From Stenotrophomonas sp. SAU14A_NAIMI4_8 (GTDB lineage: Bacteria; Pseudomonadota; Gammaproteobacteria; Xanthomonadales; Xanthomonadaceae), in the NCBI RefSeq assembly GCF_003086695.1, contig NZ_CP025999.1:2025680-2089679 (forward strand): a stretch of 64,000 bases of DNA. Reading direction: 5' to 3'. This document shows, piece by piece, positions 51,845-62,747 of this stretch (within the stretch, counting starts at the first letter, position 1; each line of letters opens with the position of its first letter). The notes under the pieces were generated by a model. The model did not search any database, was not told the origin of the DNA, and saw only the letters and a list, made by a program, of their open reading frames with translations. Position numbers and translations under genes: made by a program.

Positions 51845-53437
51845 TTATTGCACGCGGAAGTCCAGGCGGGGCAGGGTCTGGCAGTGCTGCACGGCGGCCT
51901 GCAGATCCAGCGGTGCTGCCGGAGCTGCGTGGCGCGCCTGATTGACCGTCGCGGCTGCCTCCCACAGGCCAGGCAGTGCCGCGCCATGCTCGAGCACGTA
52001 GTCGCGCAGCAGCGTGTTCAATGGGCTGGCGTGATCCTGAGCAGGCACGATCACGCAGGCGCGGGTTCCCGGCGTGGCCAGCATCTGCTGCAACAGCGTC
52101 TGCAGTCGCGCAGCATCGGCAGGACCGTCGGCCAGCTGCAGCGGTGGGCTGTCCCTGTCCGCAGGTTGCACCTGCAACGCGTTGTTGGTGAACAGAAAGA
52201 CGCCCATGGCGTCCAGCGGTTCGCGCGGCGTCTTCGTGGTGAGCGTGGTGTAGTCCACGTCCGGACGCGTGCACGTCTCCGGCGCGCGCCTGGCTGGCAC
52301 TGCGAGCCGGACACCTTCGGCATCGACGCTATGGACGTTCAACCTGCAGACCTGGCCGACGATATCCATCTTCACTTCGTAATCCATACCGGTGACCGGC
52401 ACGATCTGTACCGCCAGCGTGCCGGTGCAGAACGCGCCGCGGTGGCGGACGTCCGCGTCGAAGATCAACGGCTGCCCGGCCTGCACGGCATACTCGCGGT
52501 ACTTCGGCGACTTCAGGCTGCGCAGGGTTTCGGTTTCGGCGATGCCGAGGCTGAGGTTGCCCGCCTCGCTGTCCAGCGCATTGGCGTTGCTGGAGGCGGG
52601 CCAACGCGGGTCATCGAAGCGTCGGCTGCCGTCGGCCAGGCAGTAGGCATCGCCGAGCATGGTGACCCGTTCTGTTGCCGAGTTGAAAACCCGCACGCGT
52701 GCCGTGCCGTCACCGCTGCCTTCAGTGGGGAGCGGCTGCGGGAAGAACTGTGGCAGTTTGCTGACAAAGCGCTGCACGCAGGCGGCGGCCAGTTCGCGGG
52801 CACTGGCGCGCAGTCGCGCGTAGTCATTGGCTTGCCATTGTTCGAGCGTGGCCTCGCGCCCGGGATCGTTGCAGTACGCGGCGTCCATCGTGCTGCCGTC
52901 CGGTTGCTGCAGGCGCAGGCGGGTGAAGTGGCTGAGCTGATAGAGCTGTTGCCCTGCCTTGGGCTTCTGGTAGACCAGGGCCCACTCATTCGCCTCTACC
53001 TTCAACAGCGTGCGGCCCTGGGGAATCGCAGCGGGGAACAGGGTGAAGTACTGCTGCAGCCAGTCATTGAACAGGCTGGGCATGAGGTCCATGGCTGGGC
53101 TGGGTACTGCCTGAACGTCGGTCCCGCGCAGATGCTTGGGATCCAGCCGGGTAGTGGAGTTGGCGCCGAAGACCTGGCGTACAAACTGCCCGGTCTTGGC
53201 CGCGCCGGTGATGCGCTCGCCATCTTCGGGGGTGACGATGCGCAGTACGACATCCGGGTGATGATCGTGGATGTGCTGGCCGGCGCCGGCGCTGATCGCC
53301 ACGTGCTCTGTCCAGCCTGCGGGGGGCGGTGTGGGTGCCGCTGGCGGAGCATCCGTTCGACCGGTGCCGCTGGCGAGCATCGGCAGCAGGCAGGTGGCGG
53401 CAAGCGCGCCGCGCAGTGGAATCAGGCGTAATGCCAT
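51845..53437 (-). CDS. secreted protein, first member of the paralogous family
   Basis: A protein of 530 residues with the same plan as the gene at 50138: signal peptide (MALRLIPLRGALAATCLLPMLASG), then VVLRIVTPEDGERI, SPAMDLMPSLFNDWLQQYF, EWALVYQK, LYQLSHFTRLRLQQPDGS, WQANDYARLRASARELAAACVQRFVSKLPQFFP. The C-terminal domain has TGMDYEVKMDIVGQVCRLNVHSVDAEGV and ACVIVPAQDHASPL. A C in LAATCLLP could hint at a lipoprotein, but no clear lipobox follows. AAGGAGTTTCACC precedes the ATG. It lies 93 bp after cheB in the same direction. Confidence 0.78.
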   Translation of the reverse strand: MALRLIPLRGALAATCLLPMLASGTGRTDAPPAAPTPPPAGWTEHVAISAGAGQHIHDHHPDVVLRIVTPEDGERITGAAKTGQFVRQVFGANSTTRLDPKHLRGTDVQAVPSPAMDLMPSLFNDWLQQYFTLFPAAIPQGRTLLKVEANEWALVYQKPKAGQQLYQLSHFTRLRLQQPDGSTMDAAYCNDPGREATLEQWQANDYARLRASARELAAACVQRFVSKLPQFFPQPLPTEGSGDGTARVRVFNSATERVTMLGDAYCLADGSRRFDDPRWPASSNANALDSEAGNLSLGIAETETLRSLKSPKYREYAVQAGQPLIFDADVRHRGAFCTGTLAVQIVPVTGMDYEVKMDIVGQVCRLNVHSVDAEGVRLAVPARRAPETCTRPDVDYTTLTTKTPREPLDAMGVFLFTNNALQVQPADRDSPPLQLADGPADAARLQTLLQQMLATPGTRACVIVPAQDHASPLNTLLRDYVLEHGAALPGLWEAAATVNQARHAAPAAPLDLQAAVQHCQTLPRLDFRVQ

Positions 53438-53530
53438 GGTGAAACTCCTTGAAAGTGGAACAGCACAGGCGGCCCTGGGCGGTCCGCCTGTGGATGACGT
53501 TGGATTGTGAGGGGGAAGGCGGCTGCGCGG

Positions 53531-54604
53531 TCAGCCGCGGGCCAGCGCCAGCAGGCGCTCGGCGATGCGCTCCAGCGGCACCTGCTCTTCGGCGGCGCCC
53601 AGCTTGAACGCCGCGCCGGGCATGCCCCAGACCACGCTGGTGGCCTCGTCCTGCACCAGCGTGGGTGCGCCGGCCTGGCGCATTTCCAGCAGGCCGCGCG
53701 CGCCATCGTCACCCATGCCGGTGAGGATGGCACCGATGGCATTGCCACCGGCACTCTGCGCGACCGAGCGGAACAGCACGTCAACGGCCGGCTTGTGCCG
53801 GTTCACTGCCGGGCCGTCGTCGATGCGGCAGCGCCAACGGGCACCGTCGCGGATGATGCGCAGGTGCTTGCCGCCGGGCGGCAGGTAGGCATGGCCCGGC
53901 AGCACGGCTTCGCCATCGCTGGCCTCGCGCACGGCCATGGCCGAATGGCGGTCCAGGCGTTCGGCGAAGGCGGTGCTGAAGCTGGCCGGCAGGTGCTGGG
54001 TCATCACCACCGCCGGGGCGTCGGCGGGCATGCCTTCCAGCACCACGCGCAGCGCTTCGGTGCCGCCGGCCGAGGAGCCGATGGCAATCAGCCGGTCGGT
54101 GGTCCGGAACTGCGGTGCGGCCGGGCGCAGCGACGGTGCCGCGTCCAGCAGCACCTTGGGCGCCGCCGCACGCACCAGCGGTCGCACCCGCGAACGCGCG
54201 GCCATCTTGACCTTGCCGATGATCTCCTCGGCGTAGCCCTGCAGCCCGCGGGCCACGTCCAGCTTGGGCTTGGAAACGAAATCCACCGCGCCCAGTGCAA
54301 GCGCCTGCAGGGTGGTGTCGGCGCCGCGCTCGGTCAGCGAGGAAATCATCACCACCGGCAACGGATGCAGGCGCATCAGGTTCTCCAGGAACGCCAGGCC
54401 ATCCATGCGTGGCATTTCCACGTCCAGGGTGATCACATCCGGGGCCAGGCGCTTGATCTTCTCGCGCGCCAGCAACGGGTCGGCAGCGGTGCCGACCACA
54501 TCGATGCCCGGATCGCTGGACAGGATTTCGGTGAGCATCTGCCGGACCACGGCAGAGTCGTCGACGATCAGTACCCGGCATGGGGCGTTGCCGGGCCCGT
54601 TCAT
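53531..54604 (-). CDS. cheB: CheB, chemotaxis receptor methylesterase/glutamine deamidase
   Basis: Removes methyl groups from MCPs when phosphorylated, for adaptation. The 357-residue product has a receiver domain (residues ~9-125: [30 protein letters not shown]) and a C-terminal methylesterase domain. The latter has the catalytic triad Ser ([13 protein letters not shown]), His ([11 protein letters not shown]) and Asp ([12 protein letters not shown]). I chose [16 protein letters not shown] at 54604. It overlaps cheD by 4 bp (ATGA), part of the tight cheR-cheD-cheB group. Confidence 0.97.
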   Translation of the reverse strand: MNGPGNAPCRVLIVDDSAVVRQMLTEILSSDPGIDVVGTAADPLLAREKIKRLAPDVITLDVEMPRMDGLAFLENLMRLHPLPVVMISSLTERGADTTLQALALGAVDFVSKPKLDVARGLQGYAEEIIGKVKMAARSRVRPLVRAAAPKVLLDAAPSLRPAAPQFRTTDRLIAIGSSAGGTEALRVVLEGMPADAPAVVMTQHLPASFSTAFAERLDRHSAMAVREASDGEAVLPGHAYLPPGGKHLRIIRDGARWRCRIDDGPAVNRHKPAVDVLFRSVAQSAGGNAIGAILTGMGDDGARGLLEMRQAGAPTLVQDEATSVVWGMPGAAFKLGAAEEQVPLERIAERLLALARG

Positions 54605-55197
54605 TCGAACAACTCCACGCCGCCGGTGACCGGGGCCTTGGACAGGCGGGCACGCACGGCCGATTCGGTGGCGGCCACTTCGGCCTCGTGCGCGTGCGGC
54701 AGGCGCTGCACCACCACACGGCCGGTATCGGCGAAGAACCAGATCTTGCGCGGATGGATGCCGCACAGGTCTTCGGCAATGATCGGAATGTGTTCGGCCT
54801 GCAGGTACTGGCGCACGAACTCGGCATTGCGGGTGCCGACCGGGTTGCTGGTGAAGCCCTTCAGCACGTTGGCGCCGCCGAACACCTTGGCCTCGATGCG
54901 CTTGCGGTGGGCGCCGCGCTTGAGCATGTCGTTGATCAGCAGTTCCATGGCGTAGCTGCCATAGCGCGCGGGGGCGCCATCGCCGGCGTTGCCTTCGGGC
55001 AGCAGGAAGTGGTTCATGCCGCCGATCTTCAGCACCGGATCGCGCAGGCAGGCGGCAACGCAGGAACCCAGCGTGGTGGTCAGCGCGGTGGTGTCGTCCA
55101 CCACCAGGTACTGGGTGGGCAGCAGCTTGGCTGCCACGGTCTTGAAGCGTGCGTCCTGGTAGCGCATCACATCATCGGTGCGCAGTGATGCATTCAT
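54601..55197 (-). CDS. cheD: CheD, chemoreceptor glutamine deamidase
   Basis: Deamidates receptor glutamines and tunes MCP activity. The 198-residue product has the conserved Cys ([13 protein letters not shown]) and His ([11 protein letters not shown]), and [10 protein letters not shown] and [30 protein letters not shown] further on. The start [13 protein letters not shown] at 55197 overlaps the cheR stop by 4 bp. Confidence 0.96.
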   Translation of the reverse strand: MNASLRTDDVMRYQDARFKTVAAKLLPTQYLVVDDTTALTTTLGSCVAACLRDPVLKIGGMNHFLLPEGNAGDGAPARYGSYAMELLINDMLKRGAHRKRIEAKVFGGANVLKGFTSNPVGTRNAEFVRQYLQAEHIPIIAEDLCGIHPRKIWFFADTGRVVVQRLPHAHEAEVAATESAVRARLSKAPVTGGVELFE

Positions 55198-56063
55198 GCG
55201 CCGGCTCCCTGTGCGCGTCGGTACAGCGTGCGGCCACACGGCTGGATCAGGTCGGCCGCGTGCAGATAGTTTTCCGAATGCCCGGTGTAGAGCAGGCCAT
55301 CGTCAGCCAGATGGTTCACCAGCCGGCCCAGGATGGCGCGCTGGGTCGGCTTGTCGAAGTAGATCATCACGTTGCGGCAGAACAGTGCGTCGAACGGACC
55401 GCCCACGTCGTAGCGCGGTGCCAGCAGGTTCAGCGGGCGGTATTCGATCAGCTCGCGCAGGGCCGGCAGCACCCGGCACTGGCCTTCGTTGGGGCCGCTG
55501 CCGCGCTGGAAGTAGCGGCGGCGCAGGTCCGGGTCCAGGCTGGCCACGCGGTCGATGTTGTAGACGCCGCGGCCGGCGGTGGCCAGCACCTGGGTGTCCA
55601 CGTCGGTGGCAATGATGCGAACCGGCGGCTTCAGCGTACCGAAGGCCTCGCACGCGGTGATGGCCATGGAGTAGGGCTCTTCACCGGTGGACGCCGCGCA
55701 CGACCACAGCAGCAGTGGACCGCGGCCGGTGCGCTTCTGCAGTTCTTCGCGCAGCTTGTCGAAGTGGTGCGGCTCGCGGAAGAACGAGGTGAGGTTGGTA
55801 GTGAGCGCGTTGGTGAACGCCTGCCATTCCTCGCCTTCGCCCTGTTCCAGATGGTCCAGGTACTGCTGGAAGCTGCGCATGCCCAGTGCGCGCAGGCGCC
55901 GCGACAGGCGCCCGTAGACCATGTCCCGCTTGGCGGGGGCCAGGGCGATGCCTACGCGCTGGTAGATCAGGTCGCAGACGCGGCGGAAATCACGGTCGGC
56001 GAACTCGAATTCGCGGGGGCCGGTCACGATGGGGGTTGGGCTCTGCACGGGGGAGGTGTCCAT
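55194..56063 (-). CDS. cheR: CheR, chemotaxis receptor methyltransferase
   Basis: Methylates receptor glutamates using S-adenosylmethionine. The 289-residue product has the N-terminal helical domain ([34 protein letters not shown]) and the SAM-binding domain ([55 protein letters not shown]). It lies 33 bp after the MCP at 56097, in the same direction. Confidence 0.97.
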   Translation of the reverse strand: MDTSPVQSPTPIVTGPREFEFADRDFRRVCDLIYQRVGIALAPAKRDMVYGRLSRRLRALGMRSFQQYLDHLEQGEGEEWQAFTNALTTNLTSFFREPHHFDKLREELQKRTGRGPLLLWSCAASTGEEPYSMAITACEAFGTLKPPVRIIATDVDTQVLATAGRGVYNIDRVASLDPDLRRRYFQRGSGPNEGQCRVLPALRELIEYRPLNLLAPRYDVGGPFDALFCRNVMIYFDKPTQRAILGRLVNHLADDGLLYTGHSENYLHAADLIQPCGRTLYRRAQGAGA

Positions 56064-56096
56064 CGGGTGGGCGGCGGCCGAAGCCGCCGCGGGGGA

Positions 56097-58367
56097 TCAG
56101 AATTCCTGCCAGTCACCGTCGCTGGAAGCGACCGGGCTGGAAGGCGTGCGCGGTGCCGCGGTGCGCACGGCCTGCGGGCGGGCAGGGGCGCGCACGATGG
56201 CGTGTGCGGGCGGGGCGACGCGGGCGGCCACGGCCTTCACCGCCGCCGACACCTGGTTGTCCAGGCGGAAGATGGCCACTGCATCGGCCAGCTGCGCGGC
56301 CTGGTCTTCCATGGCTCGTGCGGCAGCGGTGGCTTCTTCAACCAGCGCGGCGTTCTGCTGGGTGGTTTCGTCCATCTGCACCACGGTCTGGTTGACCTGC
56401 TCGATGCCGGCGCTCTGTTCCTGCGAAGCGGCGGAGATTTCGGCCATGATGTCGGTCACGCGCTGCACCGAGGCCACGATCTCGCCCATGGTCGCGCCGG
56501 CCTGGTGCACCAGTGCCGAGCCTTCGTTGACCTTGCCGACCGAATCGTCGATCAGGCCCTTGATCTCCTTGGCCGCTGCAGCCGAGCGCTGCGCCAGGGT
56601 ACGCACTTCGCTGGCGACCACGGCAAAACCGCGGCCCTGTTCACCGGCACGCGCCGCTTCCACTGCGGCGTTCAGTGCCAGGATGTTGGTCTGGAAGGCG
56701 ATGCCATCGATCACGCTGATGATCTCGGCGATCTTCTTCGAAGACGCTTCGATGGCCGACATGGTGGTGACCACTTGGCCGACCACTTCGCCGCCCTGCG
56801 AGGCCACGCCGTGTGCGCCGATGGCCAGCTGGTTGGCCTGGCGGGCGTGTTCGGCGTTCTGGCGCACGGTGGAGGTCAGTTCCTCCATCGAGGCGGCGGT
56901 TTCTTCCAGGTTGGCGGCCTGCTGTTCGGTGCGGCGCGACAGGTCGCTGTTGCCCGAGGCGATTTCGCCGGCGGCCAGGGTGATGCTGGAGGTGCTGGCC
57001 TGGATCTGGCCGACGATCTGGGTCAGCTGGGCAACGGTGCTGTTGGCATCGTCGCGCATGCGGGCGAACACGCCCTGGTAGTCACCGTGCATGCGGGTGG
57101 TCAGGTCGCCTTCGGCGATGGCCGACAGCAGCTGCGAGAGCTTGCCCAGGTTGTCATCGCTGACCGCCATCATGGCGTTGAGGTTTTCCAGCATCACGCG
57201 GAAATCGTGATTGAAGCGCTGGGCATCGCCACGCTGGCTGAAATCACCGGCGGCGGCGGCGGCGGCCAACTGCTTGATTTCGGCGTTGATGCGGCCCAGG
57301 TTGGCCTTGACCGTATCGACGGTGGTGGTCATGGCGGCCTTTTCGCCCGGATAGCGCGCCACGTCGCGGCTGAGGTCGCCCACGGCGTACTGCTGCACCA
57401 CGTCCAGCACATCGTGCAGGGTCTGCACGTGGCTGCCGACCAGGGTGTTGGTTTCCTGCACCATCAGGCCGTACTCGCCGGGGAAGGCGGCGGCGTCGAT
57501 GCGGTAGCTGAGTTCACCGCCATCGTGGCGGCGGGCCATTTCGCGCTGGGCGGTGATGACCGCGTGCAGCTGTTGCTGCATGCGCGACATCGATTCGAGC
57601 AGGCGGCCCGGTTCGTCGTGCGGCTGCGGGCCAATGTGGCTGTCCAGCTTGCCGCGCGCAATGCCTTCGGCCACCGCGGTGGCCTGCTTCAGCGGCACGG
57701 CGATGCGGTTGCCGATGATCCAGCTCAGGCCCAGCACGATCAGCACCATCAGGCCACCGGACAGCGCCATGATGCCGGTGAAGGCCCAGGCGTCGCTCTG
57801 CACGTCGTCCATGTAGACGCCGGTGGTCACCACCCACTTCCACGGTTCGTACATGCCGGCGTAGGTGATCTTGTCGATCAGGCCTTCCTTGCCGGGCTTG
57901 GTGGTCTGGTAGTAGGTGTAGCCGCCGCCGAGGCGGGCCATGCCGACCTGCAGGTAGTAGATCGGCACGCCGTCATCGGAGGTGTAATCCTTCTGCACGG
58001 TGCCCACGCGCTTGGGCGCGAACGGGTGCATCAGCACGCGGTACTGGGTGTCCAGCACGTTGTAGTAGTCGGCATCGTTGTTGGCGCGCATGACTTCCAG
58101 CGCCTGCAGCGCGGCGGCCTTGGCGGCTGCCTCGGTCAGTTCGCCGGTGCCGGCCAGGCGCTTGTAGTGGTCCAGCACGCCGTAGGTCAGTTCGACCTGG
58201 GTGCGCAGGGCGTCCTTGCGCGTTTCGGTCAGGTCCAGGTACTGCATGCGGGCGGCGATCACCGACAGTGCAATCACGCCGATCGCGATCATCAGCGTGA
58301 GCAGGTTGAGCTTGCGCCGGACGGAGAGGTTGCTGAAGTAGTGTTGCCAGCGATGCAGGAGGTTCAT
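56097..58367 (-). CDS. methyl-accepting chemotaxis protein with single Cache sensor
   Basis: A 756-residue receptor. After one membrane helix ([20 protein letters not shown]) there is a periplasmic single-Cache domain ([52 protein letters not shown]). A second helix ([20 protein letters not shown]) precedes HAMP-type linkers and the methyl-accepting domain ([24 protein letters not shown]). It ends in DGDWQEF, a WxxF tail that could tether CheR or CheB. Single-Cache receptors often sense small organic acids. I chose [10 protein letters not shown] at 58367, with CAGGAGG upstream. Confidence 0.95.
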   Translation of the reverse strand: MNLLHRWQHYFSNLSVRRKLNLLTLMIAIGVIALSVIAARMQYLDLTETRKDALRTQVELTYGVLDHYKRLAGTGELTEAAAKAAALQALEVMRANNDADYYNVLDTQYRVLMHPFAPKRVGTVQKDYTSDDGVPIYYLQVGMARLGGGYTYYQTTKPGKEGLIDKITYAGMYEPWKWVVTTGVYMDDVQSDAWAFTGIMALSGGLMVLIVLGLSWIIGNRIAVPLKQATAVAEGIARGKLDSHIGPQPHDEPGRLLESMSRMQQQLHAVITAQREMARRHDGGELSYRIDAAAFPGEYGLMVQETNTLVGSHVQTLHDVLDVVQQYAVGDLSRDVARYPGEKAAMTTTVDTVKANLGRINAEIKQLAAAAAAGDFSQRGDAQRFNHDFRVMLENLNAMMAVSDDNLGKLSQLLSAIAEGDLTTRMHGDYQGVFARMRDDANSTVAQLTQIVGQIQASTSSITLAAGEIASGNSDLSRRTEQQAANLEETAASMEELTSTVRQNAEHARQANQLAIGAHGVASQGGEVVGQVVTTMSAIEASSKKIAEIISVIDGIAFQTNILALNAAVEAARAGEQGRGFAVVASEVRTLAQRSAAAAKEIKGLIDDSVGKVNEGSALVHQAGATMGEIVASVQRVTDIMAEISAASQEQSAGIEQVNQTVVQMDETTQQNAALVEEATAAARAMEDQAAQLADAVAIFRLDNQVSAAVKAVAARVAPPAHAIVRAPARPQAVRTAAPRTPSSPVASSDGDWQEF

Positions 58368-58635
58368 GAAGCGGGACCAGGTCGAGACGGGCGGGCGGCG
58401 CCAGTACCGGTTACGGCGCGACCGGCCGTGACACAACGGTTATCGGCCGGGGGCGGGGAGATTTGAGGGTGGCGCTATGAGCGCATTCAGGTTCCCTTGC
58501 AGCGGCGGCTGCTTCGCTGCCTGCGGCAGGCTTTTGTAGCAACTGCAACAGCAACAGCAACAGCGGTTGGTCGGCTGTTTGTTGCTTCTGGGGGAGGCGG
58601 ACGGCAAGAGCGTTGTTTCTATCGGGCGGGGAATT

Positions 58636-58739
58636 GGGGTCAGAGCCCTTTTCCTTTGGAAAAGGGATCCGACCCCTGGGGCGGGATGCAGGGCGAGTGG
58701 GGTCAGAGCCCTTTTCCTTTGGAAAAGGGATCCGACCCC
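58636..58739. repeat. two GGGGTC-type hairpins
   Basis: Two near-identical stems, GGGGTCAGAGCCCTTTTCC ... GGAAAAGGGATCCGACCCC, at 58636-58676 and 58699-58739. They are part of the 720-bp gap between two MCP genes, which otherwise holds an AACAGC run near 58545, a long-armed inverted repeat and a terminator. No gene is visible. Confidence 0.88.
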
Positions 58740-58820
58740 GCAGAGGCCCCGCAGCGTGCAGCTGTTGCTCTTGCTCTTCTTTCTTCAATCCGGGGTGGAC
58801 GTGCGGGGAACTGTCCGGGG

Positions 58821-58920
58821 CCGGGTGGGTGGGTTGCGCAGGGGCGCAGGCGCCATGGATGGCGCCTACGAGCTTACAAGGACGTACTTGCAGCGTCCCC
58901 TGCGCGGCCCACCCACCCGG
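58821..58920. repeat. long-armed inverted repeat with GGCGCCATGGATGGCGCC core
   Basis: The arms 58821-58844 (CCGGGTGGGTGGGTTGCGCA...) and 58897-58920 pair over 24 bp; 22 pairs are Watson-Crick and two are G-T. The core at 58849-58866, and the CTACGAGC after it, are the same as in the elements at 15819 and 16767, while the arms differ. Confidence 0.85.
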
Positions 58921-59000
58921 CCACCCCACGGAACCCAGCAGAAGCGCGTCCACCCCGAGGGGCTTCGCCGTTGGCTGGATCTATCGATACCCCGGAAACG

Positions 59001-59027
59001 AAAACGCCCCGGCACGGGCCAGGGCGT
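59001..59027 (-). terminator. intrinsic terminator of the second MCP gene
   Basis: On the minus strand ACGCCCTGGC-CCGT-GCCGGGGCGT is followed by TTTCGTTTCC. It lies about 65 bp after the MCP stop at 59090, beyond a GGGGTC hairpin. Confidence 0.75.
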
Positions 59028-59039
59028 CTTGGGAAGGCG

Positions 59040-59080
59040 GGGGTCAGAGCCCTTTTCCTTTGGAAAAGGGATCCGACCCC
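59040..59080. repeat. GGGGTC-type hairpin repeat
   Basis: GGGGTCAGAGCCCTTTTCC ... GGAAAAGGGATCCGACCCC, 10 bp after the stop of the MCP gene at 59090. Confidence 0.88.
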
Positions 59081-59089
59081 GGGCAGGGA

Positions 59090-61459
59090 TCAGAACTCCT
59101 GCCAGTCGCCGTCGGCCAGTTCGGTGGCCATCGGGCGACCGCCGGTGTTGCGACGGGCCGGTGCGGCGGCTGCGACCGGCGCGGCCGGTGCTGCTGCACG
59201 CGGTGCCGGGGCGCGCGGGGCGGCCACGGCTTCGGCTTCGTCCAGCACGAAGATCGACACGGCTTCGCTCAGGTGGCCGGCCTGTTCTTCCATGGCACGG
59301 GCGGCAGCGGTGGCTTCTTCCACCAGCGCGGCATTCTGCTGGGTGGTTTCGTCCATCTGCACCACGGTCTGGTTGACCTGTTCGATGCCGGCGCTCTGCT
59401 CCTGCGAAGCGGCGGAAATCTCGGCCATGATGTCGGTCACGCGCTGCACCGAGGCGACGATCTCGCCCATGGTGGCGCCGGCCTTGTGCACCAGTGCCGA
59501 GCCGTCGTTGACCTTGCCGACCGAGTCGTCGATCAGGCCCTTGATCTCCTTGGCCGCAGCAGCCGAGCGCTGGGCCAGGGTGCGTACTTCGCTGGCGACC
59601 ACGGCAAAACCACGGCCCTGTTCGCCGGCGCGTGCGGCTTCCACCGCAGCATTCAGCGCCAGGATGTTGGTCTGGAAGGCGATGCCATCGATGACGCTGA
59701 TGATCTCAGCGATCTTCTTCGACGACGCTTCGATGGCCGACATGGTGGTGACCACCTGGCCGACCACTTCGCCGCCCTGCGAGGCCACGCCGTGTGCACC
59801 GATGGCCAGCTGGTTGGCCTGGCGGGCGTGTTCGGCGTTCTGGCGCACGGTGGAGGTCAGTTCCTCCATCGACGCGGCGGTTTCTTCCAGGTTGGCGGCC
59901 TGCTGTTCGGTGCGGCGCGACAGGTCGCTATTGCCCGAGGCGATTTCGCCGGCGGCCGAGCTGATCGCACGGCTGGACTGCTTGATGCGGGTAACGATCT
60001 CGCTCAGCTGTGCGGCGGTGGCGTTGGCGTCGTCACGCATGCGGGCGAACACGCCCTGGTAGTCGCCGTGCATGCGCACGGTCAGGTCACCCTGCGACAG
60101 AGCAGCCAGCAGGCCGGAAATCTGCTCGATGCTGCCGGCGTTGGCGTCCAGCAGGCCGTTGATCTGCTGGGCCAGCTGCAGGAAGAAACCTTCCTTGCCG
60201 TCGGCGTCGATGCGGCCGGACAGGTCGCCGGCGGCGGCCTGGGCGATCACGCGCGCCACTTCGGCTTCCACCTGCGATTCCTGGGTGCGGTCGCGCCATT
60301 CCACCACGTAGCCGACGGTGTCGCCGTCTTCGTTGCGGATGGTCGACACCACCTGGGCGAACTGCGCATCGCCGTACTGCATCGGGCGACGGGCCACGCC
60401 GTGCTGCTTCAGGTTGGCCAGCAGGGTGTGGTCCATTTCGCCGCGGTGTTCCAGCACGGTCACCGGCTTGCCGATCAGCGAGGCCTGGGCATCGAAGTCG
60501 GGCAGGTCGCGGCGCAGCTCGTCCTGGTACTGCGACAGGGTCTGCTGCAGGGCGCGGTTGCTGTAGACGATGGTGTTGTTCGGGTCGGTCAGGTACACGC
60601 CGGTGGAGCTGTAGTCCAGGGCGGTACGGATACGCAGGTTTTCGCGGGCCACGGCAGCGTCGGTCTCGATGCGCTCGCGCAGGTCGCGCTGCATGCGCTG
60701 CATGGCCTGCATCAGCTCGCCCACTTCGTCCTGGCGGCTGACATCGATATGGCCATCGAGCTTGCCGCCGGCCACGTCGTTGGCGACCGAGACGGCACCG
60801 CGCACGCTGCCCACCAGGGCGCGTGCGAACAGCCAGACCAGGACCAGGCCCAGCGCGGCGCCACCCAGCAGGGCGATGACGGTCAGCACGGCCGAGGCCG
60901 AATAGGTGCTCGATGCCTCTTCGCGGGCGGCGCGGGCCAGGCGGTTGTCTTCGGCAATCAGCGCTTCCAGCGAGGCGGTGGCCTTGCGGTGCTTGGTGCG
61001 GGTTTCGCCGACGAAGGTATCGATGGCGTCGTCCGGCAGGTCCAGTTCGAGCATTTCAGACACGCTGTCGTAGGACGTCAGGGCGTCCTTCCAGTCGTTG
61101 GCGAACGTTTCGAACAGCTTCTTCTGCTGCGGGTTGTCGATCAGCCCGGGATAGGTCTTGATCGCCTTGTCCAGGTTGGTGCGCAGCTCGGCCACGCGCC
61201 CATGGGCTTCGGCCTTCACTTCAGCGCTGGCGCGCACCAGCTGCTGGTACTCGGAGTTGCGGATTTCGCCGATCATGCCGCGCATCTCGCCGGCCAGGCG
61301 GATGCTCTCCATGCGCGAGCCGGCCAGCTCGGTGGTGACATTGTTGAGCGAGTGCAGGCCGCGATAGGCGACGATGCCCTGCAGCAGCATCACCAGCAGG
61401 AGGACACCGAAGGTCAGCATCAGCTTCGGCATCAGTTTCAGATTGTTGATCCACGGCAT
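59090..61459 (-). CDS. methyl-accepting chemotaxis protein with 4-helix-bundle sensor, HAMP and PAS
   Basis: A 789-residue receptor. Order: membrane helix ([19 protein letters not shown]), a periplasmic four-helix bundle (~residues 35-180), a second helix ([21 protein letters not shown]), HAMP and a cytoplasmic PAS domain ([49 protein letters not shown]). More HAMP-like segments and the methyl-accepting domain follow, then an Ala/Pro-rich linker and DGDWQEF at the end. The PAS could bind haem, flavin or a small molecule. The start is probably [10 protein letters not shown] (61459), with GGAG upstream; MEIATPMPW at 61477 is an alternative. Confidence 0.93.
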   Translation of the reverse strand: MPWINNLKLMPKLMLTFGVLLLVMLLQGIVAYRGLHSLNNVTTELAGSRMESIRLAGEMRGMIGEIRNSEYQQLVRASAEVKAEAHGRVAELRTNLDKAIKTYPGLIDNPQQKKLFETFANDWKDALTSYDSVSEMLELDLPDDAIDTFVGETRTKHRKATASLEALIAEDNRLARAAREEASSTYSASAVLTVIALLGGAALGLVLVWLFARALVGSVRGAVSVANDVAGGKLDGHIDVSRQDEVGELMQAMQRMQRDLRERIETDAAVARENLRIRTALDYSSTGVYLTDPNNTIVYSNRALQQTLSQYQDELRRDLPDFDAQASLIGKPVTVLEHRGEMDHTLLANLKQHGVARRPMQYGDAQFAQVVSTIRNEDGDTVGYVVEWRDRTQESQVEAEVARVIAQAAAGDLSGRIDADGKEGFFLQLAQQINGLLDANAGSIEQISGLLAALSQGDLTVRMHGDYQGVFARMRDDANATAAQLSEIVTRIKQSSRAISSAAGEIASGNSDLSRRTEQQAANLEETAASMEELTSTVRQNAEHARQANQLAIGAHGVASQGGEVVGQVVTTMSAIEASSKKIAEIISVIDGIAFQTNILALNAAVEAARAGEQGRGFAVVASEVRTLAQRSAAAAKEIKGLIDDSVGKVNDGSALVHKAGATMGEIVASVQRVTDIMAEISAASQEQSAGIEQVNQTVVQMDETTQQNAALVEEATAAARAMEEQAGHLSEAVSIFVLDEAEAVAAPRAPAPRAAAPAAPVAAAAPARRNTGGRPMATELADGDWQEF

Positions 61460-61556
61460 GGGCGTTGCGATCTCCATAGGCAGACGCGCGCGGGCATCGG
61501 GCCCGCTTGCAGCAACCACGCCGACCGGCGGCCGGCGTGGCAGGACGGACAGCGGA

Positions 61557-61940
61557 TTACTTGATGTTGGCCAGCTTCAGGCTGGACGGCGAGCTGACTT
61601 CGATTTCAGCGCGCGAGGCGTCGCGCTGGATCTTGCCGATCACGCAGACGGTCTTGCCTTCCAGCGATTCCAGCGGGAAGTTGAACTTGCCGCGGTTCTC
61701 GCCGGCGATGCGTGCCGAGAAGGTGTGGCGCGGGAAGGCGCCGCCCATGTACAGGAAGGTCGGCTGGCCTTCGGAACCTTCGGCGAAGCGGGCCTTTTCC
61801 ACCTTGCCGCAGACCATGCCGTCCTTGCCGACCTGACGCGGGGCCAGTTCCGGCGGAATCATGTCGGCCGACTGGGCGAAGGCAGAAGCAGCAGTGGTGG
61901 CCAGCAGGGCAGCCGAAACGAACACAAGCAGGGACTTCAT
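61557..61940 (-). CDS. small secreted OB-fold-like protein
   Basis: A protein of 127 residues with a signal peptide ([22 protein letters not shown]). The mature part ([27 protein letters not shown], then [23 protein letters not shown]) has the strand pattern of small OB-fold domains, and its two cysteines (MVCGKV, TVCVIG) may pair. Such domains sometimes bind nucleic acid or small ligands, but no function can be given. It sits between a chemoreceptor gene and cheW in the same direction, 97 bp before the receptor start. I chose MKSLLVF at 61940. Confidence 0.75.
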   Translation of the reverse strand: MKSLLVFVSAALLATTAASAFAQSADMIPPELAPRQVGKDGMVCGKVEKARFAEGSEGQPTFLYMGGAFPRHTFSARIAGENRGKFNFPLESLEGKTVCVIGKIQRDASRAEIEVSSPSSLKLANIK

Positions 61941-62080
61941 CGAGGTGATTCTCCGGGGATGGTGTGGACAGTCGATCCGGGCTGATGCGCTCCTGCGCAC
62001 CCGGCTTCTGTCCCCCTATCGGCAAGCTGACGGGGAACTGAAGGGGACCTTTGTCGAAGTGTGAAAAAAAGTCCGCGTGC

Positions 62081-62572
62081 TCAGGCGGCGGCGTCTTCCA
62101 GCAGGGCCGCCTGGCCCATGTCGGCGCTGTCGAGCAGGGTTTCGATGTCCAGCAGGATGAGCATGCGGTCGTCCTGGGTGCCGATGCCGGAAATGAAGCG
62201 GGTGTCCACGGCGGCGCCGAATTCCGGGGTCGGGCGGATCTGCTCGGCGGCCAGCGGAATGACGTCGGAGACGCTGTCCACCACGATGCCGACCACGCGG
62301 TCTTCCACGTTCAGCACGATCATCACGGTGAAGGCGTCGTAGCGCGCGTTTTCCAGGCGCAGCTTCAGGCGCAGGTCGATGACCGGCACGATGGTGCCGC
62401 GCAGGTTGATCACGCCCTTGATGTAATCCGGCGCGTCGGGCACGCGGGTGACCGCGTCGTAGCCGCGGATTTCCTGCACCTTGAGGATGTCAACGCCGTA
62501 GTGCTCGGCGCCAAGGGTGAAGCTGAGGAATTCGCCACCGGCGCTGGCGGTGGAGCTGGTCTTGTCGTTCAT
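62081..62572 (-). CDS. cheW: CheW, chemotaxis coupling protein
   Basis: CheW links MCPs to the kinase CheA. The 163-residue product has the typical order: [54 protein letters not shown], then [20 protein letters not shown] and [20 protein letters not shown] chose [10 protein letters not shown] at 62572. No cheA or cheY is in the window; they are expected further along the locus or elsewhere. Confidence 0.97.
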   Translation of the reverse strand: MNDKTSSTASAGGEFLSFTLGAEHYGVDILKVQEIRGYDAVTRVPDAPDYIKGVINLRGTIVPVIDLRLKLRLENARYDAFTVMIVLNVEDRVVGIVVDSVSDVIPLAAEQIRPTPEFGAAVDTRFISGIGTQDDRMLILLDIETLLDSADMGQAALLEDAAA

Positions 62573-62655
62573 CGAGGGTCCTGGTTCGGCCGGTAGTCCC
62601 GGTGTCAGCCTCGATATCGGCCCCGCGGCGGGGGACTTTAGGTGGGGTTGGGTGC

Positions 62656-62735
62656 ATCCACACATGGCGTGGATCTACCGGGGTGGGTGGCGGGCAGGGG
62701 TCAGAGCCCTTTCCTGCGGAAAGGGATCCGACCCC
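62656..62735. repeat. SMAG palindrome plus GGGGTC-type hairpin
   Basis: An inverted GTAGATCCACGCC-type palindrome ending CTAC at 62678 and a GGGGTCAGAGCCCTTTCC ... GGAAAGGGATCCGACCCC hairpin (62697-62735), between the PilZ-protein gene and cheW. Confidence 0.85.
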
Positions 62736-62747
62736 GGGGTGGGCGCC

